A program made the translations under genes and the position numbers. Below the pieces are notes generated by a model. It saw only the letters and a list, made by a program, of their open reading frames with translations. It ran no database searches and had not been told where the DNA came from. From an uncultured Thermoanaerobaculia bacterium (lineage in GTDB: Bacteria > Acidobacteriota > Thermoanaerobaculia > Multivoradales > Multivoraceae), in assembly GCA_951813015.1 (NCBI GenBank), contig CATOTG010000007.1, forward strand, positions 186,001 through 250,000: a DNA stretch of 64,000 bases, given 5' to 3'. Positions 9,135 through 19,925 of this stretch are shown here, piece after piece; within the stretch, counting starts at the first letter, position 1; each line of letters opens with the position of its first letter.

Positions 9135-10202
9135 ATGCGGAAGACCTTCACGCTGCTTTCCCTGCTGCTCGCGTCGGGCGCCGGCGCCGCCGCGGCCGCC
9201 GACGAGATTCCCCGAACGCCAAACGGCAAGCCCGACTTCACCGGCCGGTACGACATCCGCTCGCTGACGCCCTTCGAGCGCCGACCCGAGCGCGGCGAGG
9301 AACTTGTCCTGAGCCCGGAGGAGGCGGCCGAAGTCGAAGCCGCCCAGGTTCGGCGGGTCCTGGCCGGCGACGCGGACAGCAGCCCGGATCGGCCGCCACC
9401 CGAGAAAGGCGCCTTCATCGACTCGCAGAGCTACAACTACGCCTGGTTCGATCCGGGCCACACGATGTTCCAGCTCGACGGCAAGTACCGCACGTCCATC
9501 CTGACGAACCCGCGGAACGGACGGATGCCGCCGTTGACGGAAGAAGCGCAGAAGAATCGAGGGTCCCTGCCCCGGTTCATCTGGATGAACGACGACGGCA
9601 CGGCCTGGTGGCTGGAGTCGGGCGACACCCCCTTCGACAGCCCGGAAACGATGGTCCTCGGCGTGCGCTGCATCTACCAGCCCGGCGCCTCGATCCCGAT
9701 CCGCACGATCTCCTACAACAACCTGAAGACCCTGGTGCAGACGGACGACTATCTGATGATCCATGTCGAGTGGATGCACTGGACGCGGGTCGTGCGGATC
9801 GACTCGGAGCATTCGCCTGCGGCCTATCAATCCTACTCCGGCGACTCGGTCGGCCGGTGGGAAGGCGACACCCTGGTCGTAGAGACGACGAACTTCCGTC
9901 GCGAGGCGGCGCCCCGGATGCTGCACGGTCGAAAGTCGGCCGGCGTGCCGCGCGGCGCGATGAAGGTCACGGAGCGCTTCAGCCCGATCGACGGCCAGTC
10001 GCTGCTCTACCAGTTCGAGGTCGAGGACGAGGAGTACACGGCGTCCTACGGCGGCGAGATGCCGTGGCCGAGGACGGACCAGTACAACTACGAGTACGCC
10101 TGCCACGAAGGCAACTACTCCATGCTCGGACAGCTCAGGGGAGCACGCCAGCTCGAGAAGGAGTGGATCGCCGCCGGCAAGCCGGTCAAGGGCGGCGAGT
10201 AG
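9135..10202 (+). CDS. Secreted protein of unknown function (paralog of 40872..41969)
   Basis: Signal peptide; GKPDFTGRYDIRSLTPFERR; shares YRTSILTNPRNGRMPPLT, GTAWWLESG and YACHEGNYSM blocks with the paralog. Confidence 0.8.
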   Translation: MRKTFTLLSLLLASGAGAAAAADEIPRTPNGKPDFTGRYDIRSLTPFERRPERGEELVLSPEEAAEVEAAQVRRVLAGDADSSPDRPPPEKGAFIDSQSYNYAWFDPGHTMFQLDGKYRTSILTNPRNGRMPPLTEEAQKNRGSLPRFIWMNDDGTAWWLESGDTPFDSPETMVLGVRCIYQPGASIPIRTISYNNLKTLVQTDDYLMIHVEWMHWTRVVRIDSEHSPAAYQSYSGDSVGRWEGDTLVVETTNFRREAAPRMLHGRKSAGVPRGAMKVTERFSPIDGQSLLYQFEVEDEEYTASYGGEMPWPRTDQYNYEYACHEGNYSMLGQLRGARQLEKEWIAAGKPVKGGE

Positions 10203-10246
10203 CGCCGGCGCCGCCTCCCGCGGATGCCAAAGGCCTCGCTCCGCTC

Positions 10247-11104
10247 TCAGATCATGCTGTAGCCGGAGCCCTGGCGCTCCGTGCCGAGCCCGCGCCCCTT
10301 CTCGATCCAGCCGAACTCTTCCAGGATGGCCTGGCTGTAGGTCACCCGCCCGGTCACGCGGTCGATCGGCTCCGTCGCGAGCAGCAGTGCAGCCTGCGCC
10401 ATCGTCTCGACGGTTTCGGCCTCGTTCGGATCGCGTCCTTCCATCAGCCGGTGGTGGACGACGCCGGGAGTCGGCACGATCTGCGACGGGCTGTAGCAGG
10501 TCACCGAAACGCCGTCTTCGTAGACCTCGGAGGCCAGGCCCTGGGTGAAGCGCTCCAGGGCCGCCTTCTCGGCGCCGTACAGTGAGCCGCCCGCGAACTG
10601 CGGGCCCGTGTACGGGCCGCGGCCGGGGCCGATCGCGGCGCCCGACGAGACGTTGACGATGCTGCCGGCGCCCCGCTCGATCATCTCGGGCAGCACGAGT
10701 TTCGAGAGATAGAACGGCGCGTGGAAGTTGACCGCGGTCGAGCGGCGCCACTTGTTGACGGGGAAGTCGACGACCGGGATGAAATAGGTCAAGGCGGCGT
10801 TGTTGATCAGCACGTCGACCGGCCCGAGCGCGGCTCGCACCTCGCTCGCCAGCCGCTCGCAGTTGTCGTACTCGGACACGTCGCAGGCGAAGGCGGTCGC
10901 GTCGCCGCCGGCCGCCCGGATCTCCTCGATCGTCTCCTCAAGCGAGCCGCCGAGGTAGTGCCCGCCCGCGGACAGCGTGCGTGCCGTGCAGGCGACCCGC
11001 GCGCCGTGCTCGGCGAACAGCTCGGCTATCGCCTTGCCGATGCCGCGGCTCGCTCCGGTAACCAGGGCAACCTTGCCGTCGAGCTTCTTCGCTGCTTGCG
11101 TCAC
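10247..11104 (-). CDS. SDR family oxidoreductase
   Basis: GKVALVTGASRGIGKAIAELFAEHGARVACTART; NNAALT; S-YxxxK (SLYGAEKAALE). Confidence 0.9.
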   Translation of the reverse strand: MTQAAKKLDGKVALVTGASRGIGKAIAELFAEHGARVACTARTLSAGGHYLGGSLEETIEEIRAAGGDATAFACDVSEYDNCERLASEVRAALGPVDVLINNAALTYFIPVVDFPVNKWRRSTAVNFHAPFYLSKLVLPEMIERGAGSIVNVSSGAAIGPGRGPYTGPQFAGGSLYGAEKAALERFTQGLASEVYEDGVSVTCYSPSQIVPTPGVVHHRLMEGRDPNEAETVETMAQAALLLATEPIDRVTGRVTYSQAILEEFGWIEKGRGLGTERQGSGYSMI

Positions 11105-11113
11105 TGTGCTCCT

Positions 11114-11224
11114 CCTTCAATCGTCGTAAGCGTCCCGGTACCGCTCGCGCGCTTACGCGTGGCGTCGTGACGTGCGTCGCTGGCCGACCTTCAATCGTCG
11201 TAGGCGTCCCGGTACCGCTCGCGC
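11114..11224. repeat. Repeat-spacer-repeat duplication at gene junction (locus B)
   Basis: 37-bp near-identical copies at 11114-11150 and 11188-11224 (1 mismatch), 37-bp spacer, 74-bp period; includes the acyl-CoA ligase stop codon. Confidence 0.9.
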
Positions 11225-12684
11225 AGCACGTTCTTCTGTACCTTCCCCATCGCGTTGCGCGGCAGTTCCTCGACCCAGTAGAAGCGTCGCGGGTGCTTGA
11301 ACCGGGCCAGACCCGCATCGAGCGCAAAGCGGAGCGTATCGTCGCCGACCGGCGCCTGCTCCGCCACCAGCACGGCCACGACCCCCTCGCCCAGGTCGGC
11401 GTGCGGCGCGCCGATCACCGCGGACTCCGCGACACCCGCCACCTCGTCCAGTCGATCCTCGACTTCCTTGGGATAGACGTTGAAGCCGCCCGCGATGATC
11501 AGGTCCTTGCCGCGGCCTGCCAGGGTCACACGGCCCTCGCCGTCGACGCTCGCGAGGTCGCCGGTGACGAAGAATCCATCGTCGCGCATCGCCTCGGCCG
11601 TTTTCTCCGGCAGTCGCCAGTAGCCCGGAAACAGGTTCGGGCCGCGAATCTCCAGGGTTCCCACTTCCGCCACAGGCAATTCGGCGCCGTCCTCGCCCGC
11701 AACCCGGACCTCGACGTCCGGCAGCGGAAAACCCACAGTGCCGGCCACCCGCTCCCCTCGCAGCGGGTTCGACGTGATCATCCCGGCCTCGGTCATGCCG
11801 TAGCGCTCCAGAATCCGATGCCCCGTGCGCGCCTCGAACTCGCCGAAGACGGCCTCCGTCAGCGGCGCCGATCCGGAAACGAACAACCGGATGCGCTCGC
11901 AATCGGCGCTGCCGAAACCCGGCTCGGCCAGCAGCCGCGAGTAGAACGTCGGCACACCCATCAGGACCGTCGCCTCGGGCAGCAGACCGCGCACCACGCC
12001 GGCGTCGAACGCCGGCAGGAAGAGGATCTTCGAGGCGTTCAGGAACGCGGTGTGGAGCGCCACGAACAGACCGTGGACGTGGAAGATCGGCAGCGCGTGG
12101 AGCAGCACGTCGCCCGGCTCGAAGCCCCAGATCTCGTGCAGCGCCAGCGCGTTCGAGATCAGGTTCCCGTGGGTGATCATCGCCCCCTTCGACCGACCCG
12201 TGGTGCCCGACGTGTAGCAGATCGCCGCCAGGTCGTCGTCGTCGCGGGGCTCGATCGCGGGCTCCGCCGGGGCTGCCCGGGCCTCCCTCCACAGCCGGTC
12301 GACGTCAACCGTCCGCGGGTCTCCGCCGTCGCTTGAATCGGCCGCAACCGCGCCGCGCACGACGACCCGCGGCGACGCGTCACCGACGAAGAAGTCGACC
12401 TCCCGCTCCGTGTACGCCGTGTTCAAGGGTACGTAGACCCCACCACAGCGCAACACGCCCAGGTAGAGCGCCACCGCCTCGATCGACTTCGGCGCCTGAA
12501 CCACCACCCGGTCGCCCGGCTCGACACCCCGGCCGCGCAGCGCGGCCCCGAACCGGGCCGACGCCTGATCGAGCTCGCCGCAGGTCCATTCCGCACTCGC
12601 GCCGCAGCCAGCTCGCACGACGAGGCTCGGGCGGTCCAACGAGGGTTCGAAACGTTCGCGAAGAAGACGGAAGAGATTCGTCAT
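11191..12684 (-). CDS. AMP-dependent acyl-CoA ligase, malonyl-CoA synthetase-like
   Basis: CYTSGTTGRSKGAMITHGNL; YVPLNTAYTEREVDFFVGDASPRVVV; GRGKDLIIAGGFNVYPKEVE. Confidence 0.85.
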   Translation of the reverse strand: MTNLFRLLRERFEPSLDRPSLVVRAGCGASAEWTCGELDQASARFGAALRGRGVEPGDRVVVQAPKSIEAVALYLGVLRCGGVYVPLNTAYTEREVDFFVGDASPRVVVRGAVAADSSDGGDPRTVDVDRLWREARAAPAEPAIEPRDDDDLAAICYTSGTTGRSKGAMITHGNLISNALALHEIWGFEPGDVLLHALPIFHVHGLFVALHTAFLNASKILFLPAFDAGVVRGLLPEATVLMGVPTFYSRLLAEPGFGSADCERIRLFVSGSAPLTEAVFGEFEARTGHRILERYGMTEAGMITSNPLRGERVAGTVGFPLPDVEVRVAGEDGAELPVAEVGTLEIRGPNLFPGYWRLPEKTAEAMRDDGFFVTGDLASVDGEGRVTLAGRGKDLIIAGGFNVYPKEVEDRLDEVAGVAESAVIGAPHADLGEGVVAVLVAEQAPVGDDTLRFALDAGLARFKHPRRFYWVEELPRNAMGKVQKNVLRERYRDAYDD

Positions 12685-12726
12685 GAGAAACTGGCTGCGT
12701 TCGGAAGACCGACGATCCTACGCGCG

Positions 12727-14097
12727 TTGCACCTCCCCATGCCGGCAATCCACAGGTCCAGCCGTGGCCGACAGGCGCTGCTCCTGATCGCCGCCCTGCT
12801 CCTGCCGGCCCTCGTCGCCTGCACGGACGATCCGGTCTCCGAGGCCGTGACGCTCGAGTTCTTCCCGGAGGCCGAGAACGCGCCGAACGCTGCCGAGGAC
12901 GGTCCCGCCTTGCCGCCCGACACCTCCGGCTACGTCCGCATCGAGGCCGAGGTCGAGATCCGGCGCCACATGATCCCGCAGGGAAACTCCCTCATCGCCC
13001 GGCGGGTGAACGACCGGACGGAAGCGCTGATGAACGAGCACGATCGTTGGCATATCCGTTTCGATCGCGTCTTCGAGCCGGTCGCTGACGGCGCCGAGTG
13101 GCAGCGCGCCGGGAGAGAGCTGACCAGCTACCGCCGCTGGGCGCTGGCGGCCGACCCGGACACGGCGCTCCAGGACTTCTTCGTCGACACCCCGATGCGG
13201 CCCGTGTTCGAGGTCCGGGACAACGAACCCCGGCTACCGGACCAGCAGCGGCCGCCGCCACAGACCGTCACCCTTGCATTCGTCTTCTCGGGCGGAACCA
13301 GGGCGACGGCGGGCGAGTCGGACACCGCGTACCGGGGCTTTCGCAACTTCGCAGCCGACGCGGCGCGCTACCAGCGCCGGGTCGCTGCCCTGTGGGAGTA
13401 CATGGACGAGAACCCGGGCCGTCGCTTCGAGACGCTGCGGGGACTGTTCGCCGGGGCCGAGGGCGAGGAATTGCCGGAATCGCAGTTGATCGTGCAACCA
13501 CGGCAGTTGGCGCCGCCGGCGGCGCCGCAGCCGATCCATCGCGGCTCGGGGAGTCTTCCGCGCCTCCGCGACCTGGAAATCGAGTTGATCGAAAGGGTCG
13601 TCACGGCCGGCGAACCGCTGGTCCGGATCTTCGAAGTACCGGATGACGACGCATTCACCCTGCAGGAACTGTCGCGCCGCGTGTTCGACCCCTTCCCGGG
13701 CGTCGTCACCGCGAAGCCCGACGGCGCCGTCGTCGAAGCGGTCGGATTCGTCGAGGGCGGCGAGGGCTACAGCATCCCCTCGCTCGACCTCTGGAACGCG
13801 TACAGGGCTCTGGACGGCCTCTTCGTGTCTCCCGACCCGCTCGTCTTCCTGCTCGAAACCCAAAACGACGACTTCGGCTGCGACGAGGACGACAACGCCT
13901 GCAGGAGCACCGCGCGCGTTTCCGCTTTCCTGCAAAGCGGGCCACTGACCGCCCGCCCCGGCTCCGCGACCCGCATCCAGCTGGTGCTGGAGGCCGAACT
14001 GCGCCCCCTCGACGAGTACCGCCTGGTCTGGATCCGCGGTGGCGCCGACGAGATCGCGGAAGCAGCCGCCCAGCCAGCCGTCGAGACGGGCCAGTAG
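12727..14097 (+). CDS. Hypothetical lipoprotein
   Basis: 456 aa; signal and lipobox ALLLPALVACTDDP. Confidence 0.75.
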   Translation: MHLPMPAIHRSSRGRQALLLIAALLLPALVACTDDPVSEAVTLEFFPEAENAPNAAEDGPALPPDTSGYVRIEAEVEIRRHMIPQGNSLIARRVNDRTEALMNEHDRWHIRFDRVFEPVADGAEWQRAGRELTSYRRWALAADPDTALQDFFVDTPMRPVFEVRDNEPRLPDQQRPPPQTVTLAFVFSGGTRATAGESDTAYRGFRNFAADAARYQRRVAALWEYMDENPGRRFETLRGLFAGAEGEELPESQLIVQPRQLAPPAAPQPIHRGSGSLPRLRDLEIELIERVVTAGEPLVRIFEVPDDDAFTLQELSRRVFDPFPGVVTAKPDGAVVEAVGFVEGGEGYSIPSLDLWNAYRALDGLFVSPDPLVFLLETQNDDFGCDEDDNACRSTARVSAFLQSGPLTARPGSATRIQLVLEAELRPLDEYRLVWIRGGADEIAEAAAQPAVETGQ

Positions 14098-14273
14098 ATC
14101 CGGGTCGGGCCCCCGACGCTCGCGGCCGGACCCGCGGCGTGTCTGGCGTGGTGCTCTCAGCCGTCGACCGCAGGCCGGTACAATCCGGCGCTGCGTTACG
14201 GAACGCGAAGCGGAGGCGCCACGGTCCGCCGAATCAGGAACCGTCGCGCAGACTTGATCCCCACGAGGTGCCG

Positions 14274-15440
14274 ATGACCCTTTCGATCTTCAACCGACCC
14301 CACCTGTCTCCGTGCCGCAACGCGGCGCTTCCACTTGCCGTCCTCCTGCTCCTGGCTGCCGCCGGTTCAGCAGCGGCGCAACGGGCCTATCCGCCGAACA
14401 TGGAGGGGACGACCGCGGAGGTCTACCGCACCGTCGGCGATGTCGAACTGAACCTCTACCTCTGCAACCCCGAAGGCCACTCGGCCGAGGACTCGAGACC
14501 TGCGATCGTCTTCTTCTTCGGCGGCGGCTGGCGCTCCGGTTCGCCGCAGCAGTTCCTGCCCCACTGCCGCTACCTCGCCGACCGTGGGATGGTCGCGGCC
14601 GTCGCCGACTACCGGGTGGCCAGCCGGCACGGCGTGACGGCAAATGAGTGCGTCGAGGACGCGAAGAGCGCCGTCCGCTGGCTGCGCGCCAACGCGGACA
14701 GGCTCGGCATCGACCCCGAACGCATCGCCGCCGGCGGCGGATCGGCGGGCGGCCACCTGGCGGCCGCCACCGCCACGCTGCCGGGGCACGATCCCGATCC
14801 CGACGGCCCGAGCCCGGTTCCGAACGCCCTGGTCCTGTTCAATCCCGCCACCGTTCTGGCGCCCGTCGACGGCGATCCGATGCCGACGGAAGAGCAGCGA
14901 GAGCGCTTCGCCGCGCTGGCGGAGCGTTTCGGAGCGCCGCCCGAGTCGATGTCCCCCCACCACCACCTGCGGGAGGGGCTGCCGCCCACGATCATCTTCC
15001 ACGGCACCGCCGACGAGACCGTGGCCCACAGCACGGCGGACCGGTTCTGCCTCGGCCTGCGCGAGCACAGGGCGCGATGCGACTTCGTCAGCTACCGCGA
15101 TCAGGGCCACGGCTTCTTCAACTTCGGCCGCGATGAGGGCGACGAGAAGAACAAGTGGTACGAGGACACGGTCTCCCGCATGGACGGCTTCCTGTACTCG
15201 CTCGAGTGGCTCGATCCGAAGCCCAATCCCGACGGCACCCCGGGAGAACGCCTGACCTGGCAGGAGTCCCTCAGCAGGGCGCTCGGCAATCAAAGTCTCC
15301 CTCCAGGAGTCCAGGAGATCAGGGAGGGGCTTGAACGCCGCGCCGCCGAGGCGGCGGTCTCTGAAGACGCTGAGAGCAGCGACGAAGAGGACGCTCCGCC
15401 TGACGGTGAGCAAATCAACAACGACGACGACGACGAGTGA
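14274..15440 (+). CDS. Alpha/beta hydrolase (esterase/acetylhydrolase-like)
   Basis: Signal peptide; FFFGGGWRSGSPQQF; GGGSAGGHLAA; IIFHGTADETV; DQGHGFFNF. Confidence 0.85.
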   Translation: MTLSIFNRPHLSPCRNAALPLAVLLLLAAAGSAAAQRAYPPNMEGTTAEVYRTVGDVELNLYLCNPEGHSAEDSRPAIVFFFGGGWRSGSPQQFLPHCRYLADRGMVAAVADYRVASRHGVTANECVEDAKSAVRWLRANADRLGIDPERIAAGGGSAGGHLAAATATLPGHDPDPDGPSPVPNALVLFNPATVLAPVDGDPMPTEEQRERFAALAERFGAPPESMSPHHHLREGLPPTIIFHGTADETVAHSTADRFCLGLREHRARCDFVSYRDQGHGFFNFGRDEGDEKNKWYEDTVSRMDGFLYSLEWLDPKPNPDGTPGERLTWQESLSRALGNQSLPPGVQEIREGLERRAAEAAVSEDAESSDEEDAPPDGEQINNDDDDE

Positions 15441-17461
15441 TCCCCGGCCCCGCGATTCGCCGGCGCCTCGGCTCCGTTGTTCTCGTCGCGTTCGCTATCG
15501 GGACCGCGGCCTTCGCCCAAACAGCGCCGACGCCAAGAGCGGCCTCGTCCAGCCAGACTGGAGCCCAGCCGTCCGGCGAATGGCACAACTACGCGGCCGA
15601 CAGCCGGAGCAGCAAGTACTCGCCGCTCGACCAGGTCGATGGGACCAACGTTCACGAGCTCGAGATCGCCTGGCGCTGGAAGTCGATCGACTATGGCCTC
15701 GCCGCCCGACACGAGGGCGTCGTCCCGCCCTTCGTATTCCAGAACACGCCGATGATGCGCGACGGGCGGGTGCTCGTCGCTACCGGCATCGGCGCCGCCG
15801 CGCTCGATCCCGCAACCGGCGAGATCCTCTGGACCTTCGACCCCTTCAAGGACGAGGCGCCAAGGAACATGGGGCGGCTCTCGGTGCGCGGGGGCGTCAC
15901 CTGGAACGACGGCGCCACGCGGCGGCTCTTCTTCAACGGCAACGGCCGGCTGACCGCGCTTGACGCAGACACCGGCGCCCTCGACCAGGACTTCGGCGAC
16001 GGCGGCCGGCTCGACATGCTGGACGCCGGCCAGGGCGTCCGTCGCCGCCAGTACTTCTGGACCTCCGCGCCCGTTGTCTGCGGCGATGTCATCGTGCTCG
16101 GCGAGTCGACCTCCGACGCCTGGTCGAGGCGCCGCAACCCGCCCGGGATGATCCGCGGCTACGACGCGCGCACCGGCGCCCTGCGATGGCGCTTCAACAT
16201 CGTTCCGGAGCCGGATGAGTTCGGCTTCGACACCTGGGAAAGCGCCGAGGCAGCGCAGGCCGGCGCCGCGAACGTCTGGACGTGGATGAGCTGCGACCAG
16301 GAACTCGGCATGGTCTACGCCGCGACCAGCACGCCGAGCAACGACTGGTACGGCGGCCACCGCCCCGGCAAGGGCCTGTTCGCCGAGTCGATCCTCGCCC
16401 TCGACGCCGGGAGCGGCGAACGGCGGTGGCACTTCCAGGCCGTCCACCACGGCCTCTGGGACTTCGACTTCCCGGCCCCGCCCGTGCTCGCCGACATCGT
16501 CGTCGACGGCAAACCGATCAAGGCGCTGGCGCAGCCTTCCAAGCAGGCGTTCCTCTACGTCTTCGACCGGGAGACCGGCGAACCGGTCTGGCCGATCGTC
16601 GAGCTGCCCGTGCCGCCGTCCGATGTGCCCGGTGAACAGGCCTGGCCGACCCAGCCCCATCCGACCTGGCCGCTGCCCTACGACCTCCAGGGGCTCGCCA
16701 TCGACGACCTGATCGACTTCACGCCCGAACTCAGAGCGATGGCGCTCGAGTACGTCTCCCGGTACCGCATCGGCCCGATCTTCCAGCCGCCGACGCTGAT
16801 CGAGGGGCCGGACGCCAAACCGACGATCCAGGTGCCTGGAGCCGTCGGCGGCACGAACTGGAATGGCGCCGCGCTCGATCCGGAGACGAACGTGCTCTAC
16901 CTGCCATCCGTCACCGTGCCGGCGATCCTGGGCCTGCGGCCGCCGCCCGATCCCGCACGCTCCAACCTGCGCTACCGCGTCGACCTGAGCGAGGCCGACG
17001 GCTACGCGTGGGCCACCCTGCCGAACGGCCTGCCAATCACGAAACCGCCCTACGGCCGCCTGACCGCAATCGACCTCGACACCGGCGAGCACCTGTGGAT
17101 GGTCCCGAACGGCGACGGACCGCGCGATCACCCCGCGCTCGCCCATCTCGACCTGCCGCCGCTAGGCCAGCAAGGCCGCGTTTCCGCGCTGGTCACGAAG
17201 ACTCTCGTCTTCCTCGCCGACGGCTCGGACGCCATGCCGGTCCAACCCGAGGGTTCCGGCAGCAGGAAGTTCCGCGCCTACGACAAGGCGAACGGCGACG
17301 TCGTCTGGGAAATGGAGCTGCCGGCCGGCGTCAGCGGCGCGCCGATGACCTACCTCCACGAAGGCCGCCAGTACATCGTGATGGCGATCAGCGGGGCCGG
17401 CTTCGAGGGTGAACTGCTGGCCCTCGCGCTGCCCGAAGCACCGGCCGCCTCGGCGCCCTGA
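15437..17461 (+). CDS. PQQ-dependent dehydrogenase (quinoprotein)
   Basis: GEWHNYAADSRSSKYSPLDQVDGTNVHELEIAWRW; repeated propeller motifs; GTG start overlaps the preceding TGA (GTGA). Confidence 0.9.
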   Translation: MIPGPAIRRRLGSVVLVAFAIGTAAFAQTAPTPRAASSSQTGAQPSGEWHNYAADSRSSKYSPLDQVDGTNVHELEIAWRWKSIDYGLAARHEGVVPPFVFQNTPMMRDGRVLVATGIGAAALDPATGEILWTFDPFKDEAPRNMGRLSVRGGVTWNDGATRRLFFNGNGRLTALDADTGALDQDFGDGGRLDMLDAGQGVRRRQYFWTSAPVVCGDVIVLGESTSDAWSRRRNPPGMIRGYDARTGALRWRFNIVPEPDEFGFDTWESAEAAQAGAANVWTWMSCDQELGMVYAATSTPSNDWYGGHRPGKGLFAESILALDAGSGERRWHFQAVHHGLWDFDFPAPPVLADIVVDGKPIKALAQPSKQAFLYVFDRETGEPVWPIVELPVPPSDVPGEQAWPTQPHPTWPLPYDLQGLAIDDLIDFTPELRAMALEYVSRYRIGPIFQPPTLIEGPDAKPTIQVPGAVGGTNWNGAALDPETNVLYLPSVTVPAILGLRPPPDPARSNLRYRVDLSEADGYAWATLPNGLPITKPPYGRLTAIDLDTGEHLWMVPNGDGPRDHPALAHLDLPPLGQQGRVSALVTKTLVFLADGSDAMPVQPEGSGSRKFRAYDKANGDVVWEMELPAGVSGAPMTYLHEGRQYIVMAISGAGFEGELLALALPEAPAASAP

Positions 17462-17585
17462 AGCCGCCGCCCGCCGCTGACTCCGTGTTCGGCCCCGGCC
17501 CCCGCGACCCCACGACCTCGCGCCGAAGAACCTGCCGCGCTGCGTGCCGCGGCCCAAGCCAACCCTCCCGGCCTGCGACCGTCGA

Positions 17586-19028
17586 ATGAACCTGCGCGCC
17601 GTTGCCGGGCTGGTCGGGCGGCTCCTGTTGCTGCTGGCCGGCGCCCAGTTGATCCCCTTCGCGTTCGCGCTCTGGCACGGCGAGGAGCGGCCAGCCGGGG
17701 CGCTTGCCGGCTCGCTGCTGGTTTGCGCCGCGGCCGGCGTCGCCGCTCACTGGTGGGGCAGACCACACGAGAAGATCTACCGGCGCGAAGCGATCCTCGT
17801 CGTCGTCGGCGCCTACATCCTGGCGTCCTTCTTCGGCGCGCTTCCCTACCTGCTCAGCGGCGAGATCACGGATCCGATCGCGGCCCTGTTCGAGTCCGCC
17901 TCGGGCTTCACCACGACGGGCGCCTCGATCCTGACCGACATCGAGCAACTGAGCGCGAGCATCCTGCTCTGGCGGAGCCTGACCCAGTGGCTGGGCGGAA
18001 TGGGGATTCTGCTCCTGTTCGTCGCCCTGTTCCCCAGCCTTGGGCCCGGCGCCCGCCTGCTCTACCGGCTGGAGGTGCCGGGGCCAACCCAGGACATCAT
18101 GCAGCCCCAGGTTCAGAAGACGGCGACCGTCCTCTGGCAGATCTACGTCGGCCTGACCATCGCGCTCATTCTCCTGCTGCTGGCGGGCGGCGCGAGCCAG
18201 TACGAGGCCTTCTGCTACGCCTTCACGACCGTGTCGATCGGCGGCTTCGCGCCCCTGAACGCGAGCGTCGCCGCGCTCGACTCCGCCTTCATCGAGTGGA
18301 CAATCGTCGTTTTCATGCTGGTCGCCGGCATCAACTTCTCCCTGATCTTCGCGGTACGTTCACGGCCCAGCCAGCTCTACCGGGACACCGAGTTTCGCGC
18401 CTACGCATCGATCGCCGCGGTGCTCGTCGCCCTGGTCACTGTCGATCGCTGGCGCAGCACCGACCTGCCCTTCCTCGAGGCCCTGCGCGAAGCCGCCTTC
18501 AACTCGGTGTCGCTGATGACGACGACCGGCTACACGACCCGTGACTACGACTCCTGGAGCGACACCTCCCGCACCCTGCTGCTGCTCGCCATGTTCGTCG
18601 GCGGCTGCGCCGGCTCGACCGCCGGCGGCGTCAAGGTCGGCCGCCTGGTCATGACGCTGAAGATGGCCCTGCGCGAGGTGCAGCTCCTGTTCAACCCGCG
18701 CCGCGTACTGGCGCTGAGGGTGGGCGACCGGACGATCAGCGACCAGGTGGCCCGCAGCCTTGGCGGCTTCATGACCCTGTTCGCCTTCCTGTGGCTTGGC
18801 GTCGCCGCCACCCTCGCCATCGCCGGCAACGACATGGTGACTTCCCTGTCGTCGTCGCTCGCTTGCCTCTCGAACGTCGGCCCGGCGATGGGAGCGGCCG
18901 GTCCGAGCCTGAACTACGCCTTCTTCGCCGGCTGGGAGAAGCTCCTGCTCGTCGTCCTCATGTGGCTGGGCCGACTTGAGATCGTGGCCGTCGCCGCGAT
19001 CCTGCTGCCCGTGTTCTGGCGCCGCTGA
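17586..19028 (+). CDS. trkH: TrkH family potassium uptake protein
   Basis: ASGFTTTGASILTDIE; SLTQWLGGMGILLLF; MTTTGYTTRDYDSW; GGCAGSTAGGVKVGRL. Confidence 0.9.
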   Translation: MNLRAVAGLVGRLLLLLAGAQLIPFAFALWHGEERPAGALAGSLLVCAAAGVAAHWWGRPHEKIYRREAILVVVGAYILASFFGALPYLLSGEITDPIAALFESASGFTTTGASILTDIEQLSASILLWRSLTQWLGGMGILLLFVALFPSLGPGARLLYRLEVPGPTQDIMQPQVQKTATVLWQIYVGLTIALILLLLAGGASQYEAFCYAFTTVSIGGFAPLNASVAALDSAFIEWTIVVFMLVAGINFSLIFAVRSRPSQLYRDTEFRAYASIAAVLVALVTVDRWRSTDLPFLEALREAAFNSVSLMTTTGYTTRDYDSWSDTSRTLLLLAMFVGGCAGSTAGGVKVGRLVMTLKMALREVQLLFNPRRVLALRVGDRTISDQVARSLGGFMTLFAFLWLGVAATLAIAGNDMVTSLSSSLACLSNVGPAMGAAGPSLNYAFFAGWEKLLLVVLMWLGRLEIVAVAAILLPVFWRR

Positions 19029-19158
19029 CCCTTCCTGCGCGGCCTCGGGGCGGCTTCTCCGAAGCGGGAACCATCCCCGTTCAGGCGCCGACGCCAACCG
19101 CGACTCTTCGGCGCAACGCAGGAGATGGCCCTCGCCGACACTTGAAGTCGGCGAACAG

Positions 19159-19749
19159 CTACTCAATGCGGCAGACTTCGCTGAACTCGGGCCGCGGCAG
19201 GCGCGGGAAGACGCCCTCGGGATCGCCGTAACCGATCGAACACAGGAAGTTGGAGCGCACCGAAGTGCCGGCGAAGAACGTCTCGTCGCACTTCGCGTTG
19301 TCGAACCCCGACATCGGCCCGCAATCGAGCCCCAGGGAGCGCGCGGCGAGCATGAAGTAGGCGCCCTGCAGGGTCGCGTTCCGGAAGGCCGTGACCTCGG
19401 CCAGCTCGGAGTCGCTCCGGTACATCTCCGCCATGCCCGGGTCATGGGCAAAGAGCACGTCCATCTTCTCGAAGAAAGCGAGGTCATGGCCCAGGATCGC
19501 CGTCGCGGGCGCCTGCCGGATCTTGTCCTGGTTGCCCGGCATGGCGATCGAAGCCAGCCGTTCCTTCGCTTCATCGCTCACTGCGAAAACGACCCGCTGC
19601 GGCCAGCAGTTCGCGCTGGTCGGGCCCCACTTCATCACGTCGTGAAGTTCCTGAAGCGTCTCTTCGGGCACCTCCCTCGGTAGCCAGCCGTTCTGGCTGC
19701 GAGCGTCTCGAAACAGGATGTTCAGGGCTTCGTCGGCAATCTTCGGCAT
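19159..19749 (-). CDS. Nitroreductase family protein, RutE/malonic semialdehyde reductase-like
   Basis: LFRDARSQNGWLPREVPEETLQELHDVMKWGPTSANCWPQRVVF; TAFRNATLQGAYFMLAARSLGLDCGPMSGFD. Confidence 0.85.
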   Translation of the reverse strand: MPKIADEALNILFRDARSQNGWLPREVPEETLQELHDVMKWGPTSANCWPQRVVFAVSDEAKERLASIAMPGNQDKIRQAPATAILGHDLAFFEKMDVLFAHDPGMAEMYRSDSELAEVTAFRNATLQGAYFMLAARSLGLDCGPMSGFDNAKCDETFFAGTSVRSNFLCSIGYGDPEGVFPRLPRPEFSEVCRIE

Positions 19750-19925
19750 GGCAGTCCTCCGCCGGCGGATGTTAGCCCGCATGTTTCACCGGCCGCCCCG
19801 TTCAACGAGGGCGGCCGCGCCCTGACGCCTGATTCCGACCTGGCTCAGCTGCCTGTCGCTGACCGCCTTGCCGCCCGGCACGGAGTCTCCGTCTCCGTCA
19901 GGTCCGACGGCGGATCCCCGTGCTG

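Noticed and set aside
8516-10585. 689-aa plus-strand ORF
   Set aside because: Out-of-frame shadow of DUF3604 and the following secreted protein; low-complexity Arg/Pro/Gly composition.
6630-10751. 1373-aa minus-strand ORF
   Set aside because: Antisense to the DUF3604 and secreted-protein genes and the SDR; composition (Arg/Val/Gly-rich, no domain) is typical of spurious ORFs in GC-rich DNA.
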